A DNA stretch of 64,000 nt, from NCBI GenBank assembly GCA_039881145.1, contig JAYKKI010000027.1, forward strand, positions 18,611,001 to 18,675,000, given 5' to 3'. The notes under the pieces are model-generated. The model was not told the origin of the DNA, ran no database searches, and was given only the letters and a program-made list of their open reading frames with translations. Below, in pieces: positions 47,744-59,650 of the stretch. Numbering within the stretch: the first letter of the stretch is position 1; every line of letters begins with the position of its first letter. This DNA is from Druceiella hillmani. Taxonomy: Eukaryota; Arthropoda; Insecta; Lepidoptera; Hepialidae. A program made the position numbers and the translations under genes.

Positions 47744-49043
47744 CATGTTGAAGTATAAAGTAATTTTTGCAGTTAATTTAAATCATTGTATAGCCTCTCT
47801 GTGAATATTTTACAGATCCAACTAGATGTATCTAATAAGTTGGTCGACTATTACTCGTAAATTAGTAGAACCGAATAGTTTTCTTTATAATTTCATTAGT
47901 ATTGTAAATACCTTTAGATATTCAATAATACTTTACGTGATAAAGTAGTGAAAAAAATTTGCCCTAAAATTTTTTTAAAAATTTTATTACGTTCTGTTAT
48001 ATTTATTACATTTTATATTCAATTATTTTATTATATTTATTATTTAAATATTTTATTATAAATATAGATCCCGAAATCCTAAAAAGGATTCTTACCCACG
48101 TAAGTAGTTTTATGCATCAAATTTTAAATTCTTCCTAAGTTTCTTAGAAACAAGAAAAATCTTTCAGTTTCATGAAATTTAAATGAAACTCATGTTATTA
48201 GGGAATGACTTAATACAGAGTTTAAAAATATGTATTAATAATATCTTAATATTATTACATATATACCACAGTATATTGCAAAAATACTGTATATTCTCCT
48301 TAAAATTATTCTCCAGCTGTAATTATAGCATATGTACATTTTTATAAAACAATCTCCAATATTTTTACGGTACAAAATTACTCAAGAGATCGTGGCTGCA
48401 CTAGAGTGTAATTGGCTTATGATGAATGAGAATTAACCTCTTGAAGTGTGACATACTTACGTATTGTGACGTCATTTAATTTATTAATAATTGTATTTTT
48501 CAAGTACTCAGTTTTATTACTGTTACTGAAATTTATAGGTTTGTAACAGTATTGTCTTTGTAATTGTATTTAAAGAAATAAATATAATTAAAGATAGAAA
48601 TAATGAAATATAAAGCCATGTATATATATTCCAGCAATAACAGCCATTACCATACGAATATCTGTGTTGAATAGTAGTATTACTTTATTGGCACATAATT
48701 GAGCCACATTATAATAACAATTTTACCCCCTAAATCTTTATGAAGACTTGCATACAGTTAGGCTTCTATTGCCACTCAACACGGAGCGAAATGTTACGGC
48801 GAAATACACTGTAATAATTCTTCACGTAAATATGCGTTGCTTAGATCAAAAGATTTCCTCCAAAACATTGACTATTTTAGAAGACACGCGTAGTAATGAA
48901 TTCGGGCTCTGTCGTAGCATCTAAATTAAAAAAAAAACTAATTTTCATAGAAGTATTGTTTAAGAAATAATTCATGGAATAATGTGAGAAAAAGGCTTTT
49001 TTCCATAGTATGATTTAATTTCATATTTTCTTAATACATTACC
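47744..49043. other. AT-rich DNA, nothing recognised
   Basis: A somewhat GC-richer stretch at 48.77-48.92 kb (AACACGGAGCGAAATGTTAC) has no recognised identity. Confidence 0.45.
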
Positions 49044-49181
49044 TCTTAGAACGTAATTAATAACTAAATTATAGTTTACTGATATTAAATAAAGTAGATT
49101 CTTACTTCTATGGATATCGGTGACTAATTAATTATAATAATAAATATTCTAAATACGAGTAAAATCCATACTACGAGAGTT
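49044..49181 (+). repeat. Local duplicate, copy 1
   Basis: AATTAATAACTAAATTATAG, TTTACTGATATTAAATAAAG and ATACTACGAGAGTT recur at 50,974-51,100, 1.93 kb downstream in the same orientation. Confidence 0.8.
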
Positions 49182-49210
49182 ATATTGAACTCTCGTAGTA
49201 TGGATTTTAC
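49159..49210. repeat. Perfect hairpin, 23-bp arms
   Basis: GTAAAATCCATACTACGAGA plus GTT, six-base loop ATATTG, then the exact reverse complement. Only the left arm is present in the duplicate at 51.08 kb, so the right arm is the newer inverted copy. Confidence 0.97.
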
Positions 49211-49583
49211 ACTTAGGTTCACATAAATATTTGAAGCTTAAAGGTTTCTATTAAACCAATTGCGAATATTATTATTATTCACCATATAAATACATCTATC
49301 AGAGTCATAAGTATTTCTCAAAAAACATGAGAAATAGAATAACTACTATTATAACTATACTGCTACTATATCAAGTGAAATTTCTAGTAGCGGTTTTTGT
49401 ATTTTTGTTTTCAGCAGTTTTAGAGATGAAAGGGAGCCCCCTCCCTCTTATTTCTTCATTTTCACATTTTCAAAAATATTTCCAAAATCTCAAATCTCGT
49501 GCTTGCAACTGATATTCCACATTATACTTGCAATAAAAATATGTTTCTTGAATATTAGATTCTCCCCCTCAAAAATTTCCATT

Positions 49584-49763
49584 TACTATGTATCTTCTAT
49601 ACATCACTTAATCACATTATTGATTAAATACTATGTATCCTATATACATCACTTAATCACATTATTGATTAAATACTATGTATCCTATATACATCACTTA
49701 ATCACAACCTTGATTAAATACTATGTATCCTATATACATCACTTAATCACATGATTGATAATT
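49584..49763. repeat. 45-bp minisatellite, four copies
   Basis: Unit begins TACTATGTATCCTATATACA, then TCACTTAATCACATTATTGA and TTAAA. Copies start at 49,584, 49,629, 49,674 and 49,719. Because 45 is a multiple of three, the array is open in one frame (49,503-49,754). The encoded repeat YYVSYIHHLIT is not considered a protein. Confidence 0.95.
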
Positions 49764-50054
49764 AATTTATTTAATCACATAGATTCAAGTTCTATGTTAA
49801 ACTGTTTCTAATGAAAACTGCAAGAACGTATGGATAAACGAATGATAGTAGAAAGATCGGTTTTGTTCTTTTTGAGATACGAAAACCTAAAAACAACTTA
49901 CGGGATCAGCAATTTTGTTTCACTTACAACAGAAAATTTAGTACGTTAAAATTAATTGGATTCTTTAAAATATATTTCAATTATTACTGGTAATTTATGC
50001 TACAAATTAAATCACTAAGCACATAGAGAAAACCTTACAATGAACACAGCTTAT

Positions 50055-50200
50055 GAAAAAATCGAAAGGGGCCGCGAGTGAGCAGTGAAGGTACCGGAAG
50101 TTGGATGATGACACGTGAGCGGATTTAATAAAAAAGAAGTCGGACTTTACCGGAAACACGCGATTCAAGAAATGAGAATAAACTTTTACGTTTCTAACCT
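50055..50200 (-). repeat. Partial M4 island, copy D
   Basis: AGGTACCGGAAGTTGGATGA, TAATAAAAAAGAAGTCGG and ACCGGAAACACGCGATTCAA match the right two-thirds of the M4 islands at 9.8, 19.85 and 33.97 kb. The GCGAACTTT half is missing. No M1, M2 or M3 partner was found nearby. Confidence 0.7.
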
Positions 50201-50614
50201 CCTTACAAAGGGCGCATGCCTATTTTTTGACTAGGGCGCAGGAAAATGGATTGTAATTGATATTAATAAATCAGAAATTTGAAGTATTCAGAACTTTAAG
50301 AAATTCACAAATAATATAAAAATTTTGCAAAAGTGTGCCGATCTTGGTAAGATATGAAGAAATAACTTAAAGCGGGGGTTTCTCTTTTTTATGACCGTTA
50401 TTTCAACATTAAAATTGTAATAATGGATCCTTCATCACTTCGAAATAGCATTACCCTAGAAATTAGCTTAAAGCTACAATAAGTAGCTAGTAAATATAGC
50501 TACAATAAATTAATAAATCTTATTAATTTACATTAATAAATTTGTGCCGTAATTCGAAAATATACATATCAAAATCTATCCTTTCATTAATTTTCTTTGT
50601 CAAACGATTTCTTA
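50201..50614. other. DNA with no supported gene
   Basis: A GC-richer AAAGGGCGCATGCC word at 50.21 kb has no recognised identity. Confidence 0.4.
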
Positions 50615-50675
50615 AAAAAGTGGCCAAGTGCGAGTCTAGTTCCGTAATTTGTTTGAAATTCAATTATTTTATTTG
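50615..50675 (-). repeat. Dispersed repeat family N, short fragment
   Basis: AAAAAAGTGGCCAAGTGCGA and GTTCCGTAATTT correspond to the reverse complement of the family's terminal motif. Confidence 0.5.
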
Positions 50676-50973
50676 TTATAAATCATCACTAATACGGACT
50701 TCCTGTAACGATAAATATTTAATAATAGCTAATATAATTAGGCAGGGTGGGAATATGTGTATTATGAGTGTACGTATTAAAAATTGTGATCTTTAATAAT
50801 CTTTATAGAACATTTCTTACAACTTTTGCGTAGGCTTTAAAAAAGCTTGTCCTTTCATAATTTTACATTCAGTAATTTCAGAAATAAGAAGGACGCGGTG
50901 TAAATTATTGTATATTTTTCAGTATATTTCTAAAGGTATATTAATTAAAATTATGAATATATATTTTTGAAGT

Positions 50974-51100
50974 CTTTAGATAGAATTAATAACTAAATTA
51001 TTGTTTACTGATATTAAATAAAGTAGACTTGTGTGGAAATCAGTCATTAATTCGAATAATAAAAATTTAAATACGAGTGGAATTCATACTACGAGAGTTC
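50974..51100 (+). repeat. Local duplicate, copy 2
   Basis: Second copy of 49,044-49,181. It contains the single arm CATACTACGAGAGTT without the inverted partner. AAATACGAGTA(A/G) is repeated twice just downstream (51.12-51.17 kb). Confidence 0.8.
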
Positions 51101-51359
51101 AGTATAAATATAAACATTTAAAATACGAGTAATAACCATTTTAAATACGAGTAGAAACCATGCCTATATTTCATTTTGAATGTAATTTTGAATTTTCATT
51201 TTACTAATTAACTGTTCCTCACCAAAGCTCCATGAAAAAATTTTTGAATGCTAACTATTAAGATATGAAAACGGTTGTGTTCCTTACAGTTTTCCTTACA
51301 AATCATTAAGGATAGATAAAAGTGAGCTGATAAATATTTGCAAAAAAATTAAAATTTGC

Positions 51360-51635
51360 GGATTCAATAGACCCAGATGAATATATTGGAAAAGTTTTGC
51401 TGATTCAGCGTGCACATAGTGAATTCCTGGCGGAAACAAAGGGAGGAAATGACCCAGTCAAAATATCTCGCCAAAACACCGTTGCCGGGTCCCAAGAGAA
51501 GGATTCAACCGTATTCGTTATATTTCGGATATTCGGGATTTCGACAAAGTTACTTTGGAAGTTCCGGAAGCATCCAGATTACCCTGGAGAAAACAAATTA
51601 TGGAACAAGTAACGTCTATGAAATAATTATCTGCA
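51360..51635 (+). other. Coding-like GC-richer fragment, unrecognised
   Basis: Balanced codon use in an AT-rich setting. One frame reads IDPDEYIGKVLLIQRAHSEF, LAETKGGNDPVKISRQNTVA to about 51,495. A different frame then looks better: RYISDIRDFDKVTLEVPEAS, then RLPWRKQIMEQV up to a TAA near 51,631. This is what a once-coding exon with a frameshift near 51.5 kb would look like. I do not recognise the family; an exon of a host gene or a transposon fragment are both possible. Confidence 0.4.
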
Positions 51636-51639
51636 GCAT

Positions 51640-52295
51640 ATTATATATATATGCATTTATGTTATATTTTCAAGGAACTTTTGGGAAGAAACATACATAA
51701 ATTGTTTTTACGCAACATAATTCACAATATCCATTAGCTTTTAAAATTTGTAATAAAATATATATTATAAATAATACCAAAAATTTTTCAGACCGGTATA
51801 ATCTGAAAATGTAGGTAAAAGTTTATACCAGCTCTGACATTGTGGTTGAGTACAATTCAGCACATTATTTTTGGACTAACTGAACGGACATATGTACGTT
51901 GGCGTATCATTACTTCATCTTAGCTTTCACGCAGCTGTAATAATAGATCATTATGTTTTAATTGAATTCTAAAAACTCATTTCCATTTCATAAGGGGTTC
52001 GCTTTTCATAGCACGTTACGTGAAAAATAACCCACGTAGCCGCTACCCCTGAAACATTCATAATTTACATCTAATATGTCCCAAATCTCACGGTAATGGT
52101 ATGTGTAGTTTCCATGGGATCAACGTGACATTTATAATCACAATGCTATTTTTTGAGACGCCAATCTACAGTATTGTATTAATCGGTAATGGTATAGTAT
52201 AATAAGAGCTTCATTCTAGGTTTATTTAATATCCCTATAGGAACTATTATTCGTATGCATTTATTACACATTTATTCATATATTTCTGATAAACA
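51640..52295. other. DNA with no supported feature
   Basis: Nothing recognised. Confidence 0.45.
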
Positions 52296-52299
52296 AGTA

Positions 52300-52484
<185 letters not shown>

Positions 52485-52489
52485 GCACA

Positions 52490-54345
52490 CAGACATACAA
52501 TGCAACGTCACTTTGTTTATGTGTTCGTTTACAACTTGGGTTCAACTAAATCAATAATTATATACATATAAAAATAAAAATAAAATAATTTTGGTGTGGA
52601 TTCCATTGAAATAGAAAATGGTTTATCCAGTAAGGTTTTTTGTACATATAAGCATTTGTGAAGAGTGTCTTTGAATGCGGATAGGCACGAAGCGCTTTAT
52701 ATGGTACAACATCAGGGGAGCGAGAAAAGTCGTTGTTTCATAGAGATAATCAAATTAAATTGTGAAAATTGTAAACGTCACATTTTATACGCGATCGAAG
52801 CCTTAGTACGAATGAATTTATTTAATAATAAATATAATCCTTTCATTCAGTACTAAAATATTATACGCAAAAATTCTCATAAAACCGCACCAAAACCGCA
52901 CCTTTAAATGTAAAAAACTAACGTTTAGTAATAAACAAAAGGTAAATTTTGGAAATAGCTGTATCTGGCCGTGTATCTGTATATTCTATTGCCATAAAAT
53001 ACATCTTCAATTGGTGTCATAAATTTGTATATGAGTTTATTGTTAAATTAAAAATTTTAAACTCTTTTAGACTTCTCAACTATACGCTAAGGGGTTAATA
53101 ATGAAATTTACAGAATATTTATACATTATAATTTGAAAAATATAGTAGAGAAGTGAACAGAATTTAATAACATTAGGAACAAATGTAATGATTTAAATAA
53201 AAAGGCTATACATTCGTTTCGTGAAAATTATACTGAGGAAAATAAGAAACACAAAAAATAGCAAAAAAATCCTATAAAACATCTTATTTATTTCGTTTAT
53301 GAAAAGCTTAATTTATATTTTTTTAAATATTTTTACTAAAATTAAAATATTTTAGACCATATCATCGTATTTGAAAGGAGTATACCTCTTTAATAAATAA
53401 ATTATTTGCTCCAGTATCAATTAATAATTCAGTAACACCACACCTAAAAATAGAGACGTATAATGTGGAAATAACATATTTTTATCAATCACCTCAATCT
53501 ACCACATCAGTAACGATTATATACGTGTTAAATACAATAATAAATATTAATGTTTATACTATTTTAATTTAAATATTTTATCATAATCTACTGTGAAGAA
53601 ATACTAATAAAGAATTTAAAATATATTTCTGAAATCTAATTAAAATTAAATTTCAATATAATCCTTTTGCTGAGAACATTTCAAAATAAATATATAAAAC
53701 TTTTATGTTTACCTTGAAATCTTCCTTCTCGATAAACGTCTCGTTTTCAATGAAATAATATGAAGGATACAATAATATAACCTAGTCTATAAAATTTATA
53801 TTAAATTTATGTTATCATTTTCATACAAAATTTGATACAATTAGATCACAGACACTGTCCCATGGTGAAGTGGCCCACCGTTACGGAATAAAAATATTGC
53901 CAAATTATTGAAAACAAAAGCCTCAAAATTTCTCTCTTCCCACTTTCTTTTATTGAGGTTTTTCATTGAAATCGTAACCGTAATATTATATAAAACTTCA
54001 CTGTATATAACTTCACAGTCGCAGTATTTAAATAAAGCTAGAAAGCTAAATGTTCATAAAAAGATTCACAATTTTTAATTAAATTGAATAATTATAATAA
54101 ATTTAAATTACATTTATTTTTACTTTATTTTTAAATGGCATTTATAAATTCCAAATCAAGCAATAATTTTTTATTTGTAATAATTTACTAGATAATGCCT
54201 ACAACAAACTGAAACCATTTTTGTAATTATCTCCAACAGATTCCCAGAATTATGGCGTCAAACATTGCACTTCGAAGTAAACAAATAGGTATCTACAGGT
54301 TCTCCGAAATACGTCATCAAACACGATCCTTAATTGTAAATAAAT
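52490..54345. other. AT-rich DNA, nothing recognised
   Basis: The open frame at 52,665-52,856 (63 codons) has no recognised family. A CCCATGGTGAAGTGGCCCAC word near 53.86 kb stands out in GC content only. Confidence 0.45.
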
Positions 54346-54347
54346 TA

Positions 54348-54387
54348 ATAAGAGGCCTCAGGTCATATTTAGGCCGAGGCCTCTAAT
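54348..54387. repeat. GC-rich short inverted repeat
   Basis: AAGAGGCCTC pairs with GAGGCCTCT across about 17 bases. Each arm contains the palindrome AGGCCT. Confidence 0.75.
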
Positions 54388-54664
54388 CGTGACCCTACAA
54401 TAGGAAAGGATCCAATCCTCCACTTGGCTTTTTCTTTATAATTTTCCCCACCTTTTCATTTGAAAGCGATTGCTCATTTTATCTTGTTTTTTAAATTTAT
54501 ACTAGATTTTAACTGAAAGCCGGCCAAAAAAGATTAGTTCTTATCCCCAACCTCTAATTTCCGAATGAAAAGATTAGAAGAAATAAATTATTACACTTAT
54601 TAATAGAAAGGAAATCACATTTAGGTACTAGACTTTATGTACTAAAGTTATTGTTAAAGATCTG

Positions 54665-54665
<1 letters not shown>

Positions 54666-54717
<52 letters not shown>
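54666..54717. repeat. (TA)n microsatellite
   Basis: About 26 TA units. Confidence 0.95.
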
Positions 54718-54720
<3 letters not shown>

Positions 54721-55485
54721 ATAGTTTATATTACATTGTGTAGCAGACTTTGACATATTACGTGAATGGTGGAAAGCTATAAATTAAAATAACCTTTGTG
54801 TTACGTGTTTTAAAGATAGAATGTATGATAGAATGAATGAGAAGTACCTGTATGTATGTGTTATTTTATCCGTATTTATACTTGATAAGCAGAACTAAAT
54901 ATCAGTCAAATCTATTTACTAGAAGGTGCTAGTATAATACTTGCTAATTATATCAATTTTAATGCCATAAACGAATCACATATATAGCCACCTATATAAG
55001 TAGTTTTATAAGAACTTACAACACTTTGAAATGGAGCTCTGACTTTCAGGGCATTGTCCTGGTTCATGCAATAACTTTAAAAATAAGATGTAAGGGATAG
55101 TTACATTATAAGTTAAAGATTACATAACAGTACTAATATACCATAATTCACTTTATTTAAAAAGGCAATAAGAAAGCAAAAATCATTTTTTTCAGAACTG
55201 TGAAAGTAATGTTAAATCAACAGTTTGGAAAAAAAGAACTGTGAAATAACGTTATGTTACTAACATTGAAGGCTATTCTAATGAGTTAAAATACATTTTA
55301 TTATTGGGATCATTATGTATATACTCAATTAATTGTGTGTAATATTTTATTGACTCACCTTTTTATGAAACTCTACAATGAAATTGGTAAATATTTATTA
55401 TAAACTAGTTATAGATTTAACTTTAAAAGATTTCGCAATCACCTTGCTATCAAAAAAAATCGTTTATAACACGTTTTTCAGAACC
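54718..55485. other. AT-rich DNA, nothing recognised
   Basis: No supported feature. Confidence 0.5.
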
Positions 55486-55489
55486 TATT

Positions 55490-55755
55490 CCCGAAAACAG
55501 TCAGTATCCTGTTAGTCTACCTAACGAGCATTGTTTGACAAATGCCCTCGGCTTCGCAATTCGTTAAATAAGAAACAGATTAAGCAAGGAGATACGAGAT
55601 TAACTTGCGGTCTCTAAACTTAGTTCACGCGCCAAGTGGGACGTCTGCGGTGTCGTTCGCCGGAATGTAAAAACTTGTTCCGCGACATTTTCGGAACGAT
55701 GTAATTTGGTTTGTGCGAGTATTATGAATACAAAGTGCTAAGATAAGAGAATAGG
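55490..55755 (+). other. GC-richer patch ending in a splice-donor-like site
   Basis: ACGCGCCAAGTGGGACGTCT, GCGGTGTCGTTCGCCGG and GTTCCGCGACATTTTCGG form the most CpG-dense single-copy patch of the window. About 100 bp downstream lies AATAGG then GTGAGTAAAA, a strong 5' splice-site match at 55,755/55,756. No ATG-led frame of useful length is present, so it would be a non-coding first exon and promoter region if real. There is no paralogous copy to test this. Confidence 0.35.
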
Positions 55756-56181
55756 GTGAGTAAAATGTGGATATAATTTCTTTAAAGAGGATTTTCAATA
55801 TTCTTGTAAGACAAGTTATTGAAAATTAATATTTAAAAATGAAAGTCGCATGAAACTATGTAAAATCAATGCAATTCACGAGTCTACAAAACTGGCCTTT
55901 TTAACATTATTTCGTTCTTTTTTAAAAGGATATAATTACTAAAATAAAATATCTATATACCTGATTAAAAATAACATACCTAAAAGATAATGTTACAATT
56001 TTAAAGTGTTGGCTTTCAAACTTATAACTTAATTTTCTATAATTTTCATGCATGTTTCTCCTGATTAGATATAATTGGAACTTTTCTCATTGCCAAGAAT
56101 TGTTTTCAGTCAAATTTCTCAAAGCAATCCAAGTCCCAGTTTCTTCTACAAACATTTAAATTAAAAAATTACAGTGTGGTT

Positions 56182-56920
56182 TAAATTTCAACTTTTGCTA
56201 GTTTAGTATACAGATGTTGGAAATAAGTAGATGACCATCAATTCGTCAGTGTGTACAAACACTCCTAGAGCTTCTTCTATTCATACTTGATACTTTTTAT
56301 CTTTCAGATACTGGAGGTAGAATGAAGTTATATTAAGTATATAATTACATAAGGCTTTCAATGAAACATTACATGTGTCAATTTTCAATTTAATAAGCAA
56401 CTTGGCAATTTGTAGGTCGTGTAATATTAATAATATAACTATGTTCGGGATGATAGTGAAGCTTTTGAAATGTATCAGAGGCCATAACACTTAGGATCAT
56501 AAGTTTGGAGCTAGGATAAAAATGACTCTAAATTTTTTTTTAAATTTCGACTTTTGCTAGTTTAGCATACAATCGTTGGAAATAAGTATATCACTATCAA
56601 TTCGTAAGTGTGTTCAAAGGAGGCTTTGAACACACTTACGAATTAGGTAGGTACTTTTTCTACTTATATTTTATAGCTTTTTAGCTTTTAGATACGTTAG
56701 GTAAAATTAGTTTTTATAAAGTATGGAATTACATAGTCTTCCGATGAAAAATTATATAAGTCAGTGTTCAATTTATTAACCAACCTAGCAATATGTAGCA
56801 CTGTTAATAATATGTACATTATGTGCGGGATGATAGGGAAGCTTTCGAAATGTATCACAGGCGATAAATACTTAGGGTCATAAATCTGGAGCTAGGGTAA
56901 AATTGACTCTAAGTTTTATA
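56182..56920. repeat. 359-bp tandem duplication, two copies
   Basis: Copy 1 is 56,182-56,540 and copy 2 starts at 56,541. Shared words are CTTTTGCTAGTTTAG, TTGGAAATAAGTA, GGGATGATAG(T/G)GAAGCTTT, GAAATGTATCA and GGAGCTAGG. Copy 2 contains a perfect hairpin where copy 1 has a single arm. The 69-codon minus-strand open frame 56,281-56,490 is not kept in copy 2. Confidence 0.88.
56600..56645. repeat. Perfect hairpin, 21-bp arms, 4-base loop
   Basis: AATTCGTAAGTGTGTTCAAA plus G, loop GAGG, then the exact reverse complement. The sister copy has only AATTCGTCAGTGTGTACAAA at this place. Confidence 0.97.
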
Positions 56921-57079
56921 TAACATATTTTACAGGAGGCAAACAATATGTAGATTGCGCCATTAGTAGATTCATCCATGAGTCATAATATATACTAAGA
57001 AACATAATAAGATTTTCTATGGACAAAAATATGGCGGATACGAAAAGTAGGAAGATGACTTATTTTATTTATTCTCTTT

Positions 57080-57750
57080 GATATTTCTAACTTATTTACT
57101 TCAAAAGGAAAACCTACGACATCACTCAAGTATCTCTGTTTTTCTGTCAGAGTCTTTTTTCTCACAGGCAGCTTAACGCATAAAGTTGAAATTTGGCACA
57201 GAAGTAATACATATTATATATTTCAACGGGCAACACTAAATATATTTACTAGAAATTTTAGAGAGTACCATGAAAAATTTTCTATAGCCACATTAAATAA
57301 TGGAAACAAAGTTTTTTAACTCCATATATTGTATGAAGTGTCGTGTGAAATAGTAAAAACAAGAACCTTTAAACAATTTCGCTTAATTTGAAGCATTATA
57401 TCTTCGGAGATATACTGAAATATATGCAAAAAAAATATATTTTCCCCTTATTTTCGAACCTGATCAACTAGAAATTATGAAAAGAGAAATAATTTTAGAA
57501 GTTTACGTAAAGATTGTAAGAAAACTGTAACGATTTTTCCAGATCTTGTAATTCTTGAAAAGTACACCATCTTTTTACGCCCATGAAAAATATAGTACCC
57601 GATACAGTTACATTATGAAAAATTAATAATTTTAAATAATTTAATAGGAATACTATGTACCCTTACATACTTATAAGTGCCTATGCATACGAAACCTTCA
57701 TAATGCACGTTTTTTCATGCTTGGTAGGTTTTTATTATTTTTTAGACAAT
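57080..57750 (+). repeat. Dispersed repeat family N, copy at 57 kb
   Basis: Includes CATAAAGTTGAAATTTGGCA, CTAGAAATTATGAAAAGAG, and a terminal CCTATGCATACGAAACCTTC, ATAATGCACGTTTTTTCATG and GGTAGGTTTTTAT. Its layout matches the copies ending at 13.39, 35.27 and 44.33 kb. Confidence 0.65.
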
Positions 57751-57944
57751 TTTCAATGAGATACAGGTGCACACATCGAGTAAATGCAGCAGAAGTTTGA
57801 GACAAATATCGAATAAACAGTGATCGAACGTCAATAATATCGAATAGAACGTTAGTAATATCTTTTCAAGTAGAACACACATTACTTTAAACTTTTCCCG
57901 AGAAAAAAAATTTTGTCAAAAGATTCATCAAATGTTAAAAAGTG

Positions 57945-58089
<145 letters not shown>

Positions 58090-58164
58090 CCTAGGAGCAA
58101 CAAGGTTAGAAGTAATAAAACTACGGCATTTATATGAAATTCATATATGGGAATAATTGAATCA

Positions 58165-58250
58165 ATATTTGTGCCCTTAAACAATTATATGCGTCTAAGT
58201 ATATAAAAAAACATCGCACTGCAAGTTCTATTTACTCTTTAAATGTTTAT
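58165..58250 (+). repeat. Dispersed repeat family N, terminal fragment
   Basis: ATATGCGTCTAAGTATATAA and CATCGCACTGCAAGTTCTAT correspond to the terminal part of the family. Confidence 0.4.
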
Positions 58251-58319
58251 TGTTATTTTGATTTTTCACTAGCCATTATTGACGAATAAAAGTGTCTTCT
58301 TTTTTTTTAAATCCTATAA

Positions 58320-58440
58320 TCTTCACAATTAAATGAAACTACGTGATGTAGTATTATTTCTACTCTCTTTAAGTTCTTTACCACGACCTGGGTTTCGTTG
58401 TATTACGACATTTTCAGGTGGGCTATTAGCAAAGATATCT
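58320..58440 (-). repeat. Hammerhead-bearing repeat, copy at 58 kb
   Basis: Minus-strand core at 58,381-58,421: CCAC, CTGAAAA (core G to A), GTCGT/ACAAC stem, GAAA, CCCAGG, TC, GTGG. Flanked by the family's AAATGAAACTACGTGATGTA. A short hairpin GGCTATTAG/CTAATAGCC lies just beyond the core. Confidence 0.65.
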
Positions 58441-58515
58441 AATAGCCAATTATATTTTCTAATAATGAAATTCAAAGAGGATTTGAATCATATAACCACA
58501 CAATTCTAAAGCAAC

Positions 58516-58745
58516 AAAACCAATTTACCCTCGTTGATTCATTTAATAATGTGGGGTAAGTTATAATAAATTAAAATAATATTTTTTCAATAAAACCAAT
58601 TCACCCTCGTTGGTTCAATTAATGAAATGGGGTAAGTTATAATAAATTAAAATAATATTTTTTTCAATAAAACCAACTCGCCCTCGTTGGTTCAACTAAT
58701 AATGTGGGGTAAGTTATAATAAATTAAAATAATATTTTTAATATT
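58516..58745. repeat. 76-77-bp tandem repeat, three copies
   Basis: Copies start at 58,516, 58,592 and 58,669. Each has AAAACCAA(T/C)T, CCCTCGTTG(A/G)TTCA, GGGGTAAGTTATAATAAATT and AAAATAATATTTTT. GGGGTAAGT occurs in each unit and would also fit a splice-donor context. Confidence 0.95.
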
Positions 58746-58749
58746 TTCA

Positions 58750-59365
58750 AGAAATAACTGGTAACACTGGCGGATATTCCCTTTCATCATACTAACAATT
58801 ATAACAGTTCGATGAGAAAAAGAAATAATAATTATATCTTCCATAACATTAAATGGACGACAATTTTTTAATCCTTTCAAATAAAAGACAATATTTCTGG
58901 TTAATTATCTGGTTAACAAATATGCCAGAAAATACGGAAGAACTGAGCTGATATGTCATGCAGTAAATAGACTATAACATGTTTAAATCTAGCGTATTGC
59001 AAAATACCAATACCAGAAGTCATAATATGTCAGCGATGTGATGATGAATGGTTAAAATTTTCTTAATTCTTACACTCAAATTCATAACTACTTAACAATG
59101 ACAAAACAATTCAAAACAAATACAATAATTATAACCAAAAATATCGCAAGCAGGAATATAATTTATTACTTAGCATTAAATATTTCCTATTTATTAAATA
59201 AAACCCATGTTCCACTTACAGGGGGCCTCAAAACGTTGGCATGTACCAGAAGCACCAAAAGTTTACTGCATATTTGTATACAATATACGGTCCCTCTTAT
59301 TATTGTTAAAATTATATTACCTAAATTAATCTCAGTATAAGTAATAAGTACATATTAACCACGTA
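58750..59365. other. DNA with no supported gene
   Basis: The 80-codon plus-strand open frame 59,098-59,340 and the minus-strand frame 58,692-58,880 have no recognised family. Confidence 0.45.
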
Positions 59366-59369
59366 TTTT

Positions 59370-59650
59370 TGCTCCACCATTAAGTGGATTATCGAAAGTC
59401 ACCCCTCTTACCGCACAAAAAATCGCATTAACCACTTCACGTCTCCCGCCCATCACTCACGGGGCGTCGCCCACGAACGAATTAAAATACATCCGCCTCC
59501 CTAATATGTCGCCGGAATTCGCCTACGAAATTCTATAAAAAAGGCTTCACTTCGTCTGAATGCGGTCGGATTGCGTCTATGAAATTTCCTTTCCGATATA
59601 TTGCGGCTTGAGTAATATATTGAAGATGAGTTATTTCATATTGTTATTGG
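59370..59650. repeat. GC-richer duplicated element, copy 2
   Basis: Counterpart of 46.99-47.24 kb, GC-richer here: CGTCTCCCGCCCATCACTCA, CGGGGCGTCGCCCACGAACG, CCGCCTCCCTAATATGTCGC and CGGAATTCGCC. No intact reading frame on either strand. Unrecognised. Confidence 0.65.

Noticed and set aside
49503..49754. Repetitive 83-codon ORF, and the idea of a CRISPR-like array
   Set aside because: The 45-bp units are directly adjacent with no unique spacers, the DNA is eukaryotic, and the open frame follows from a unit length divisible by three.
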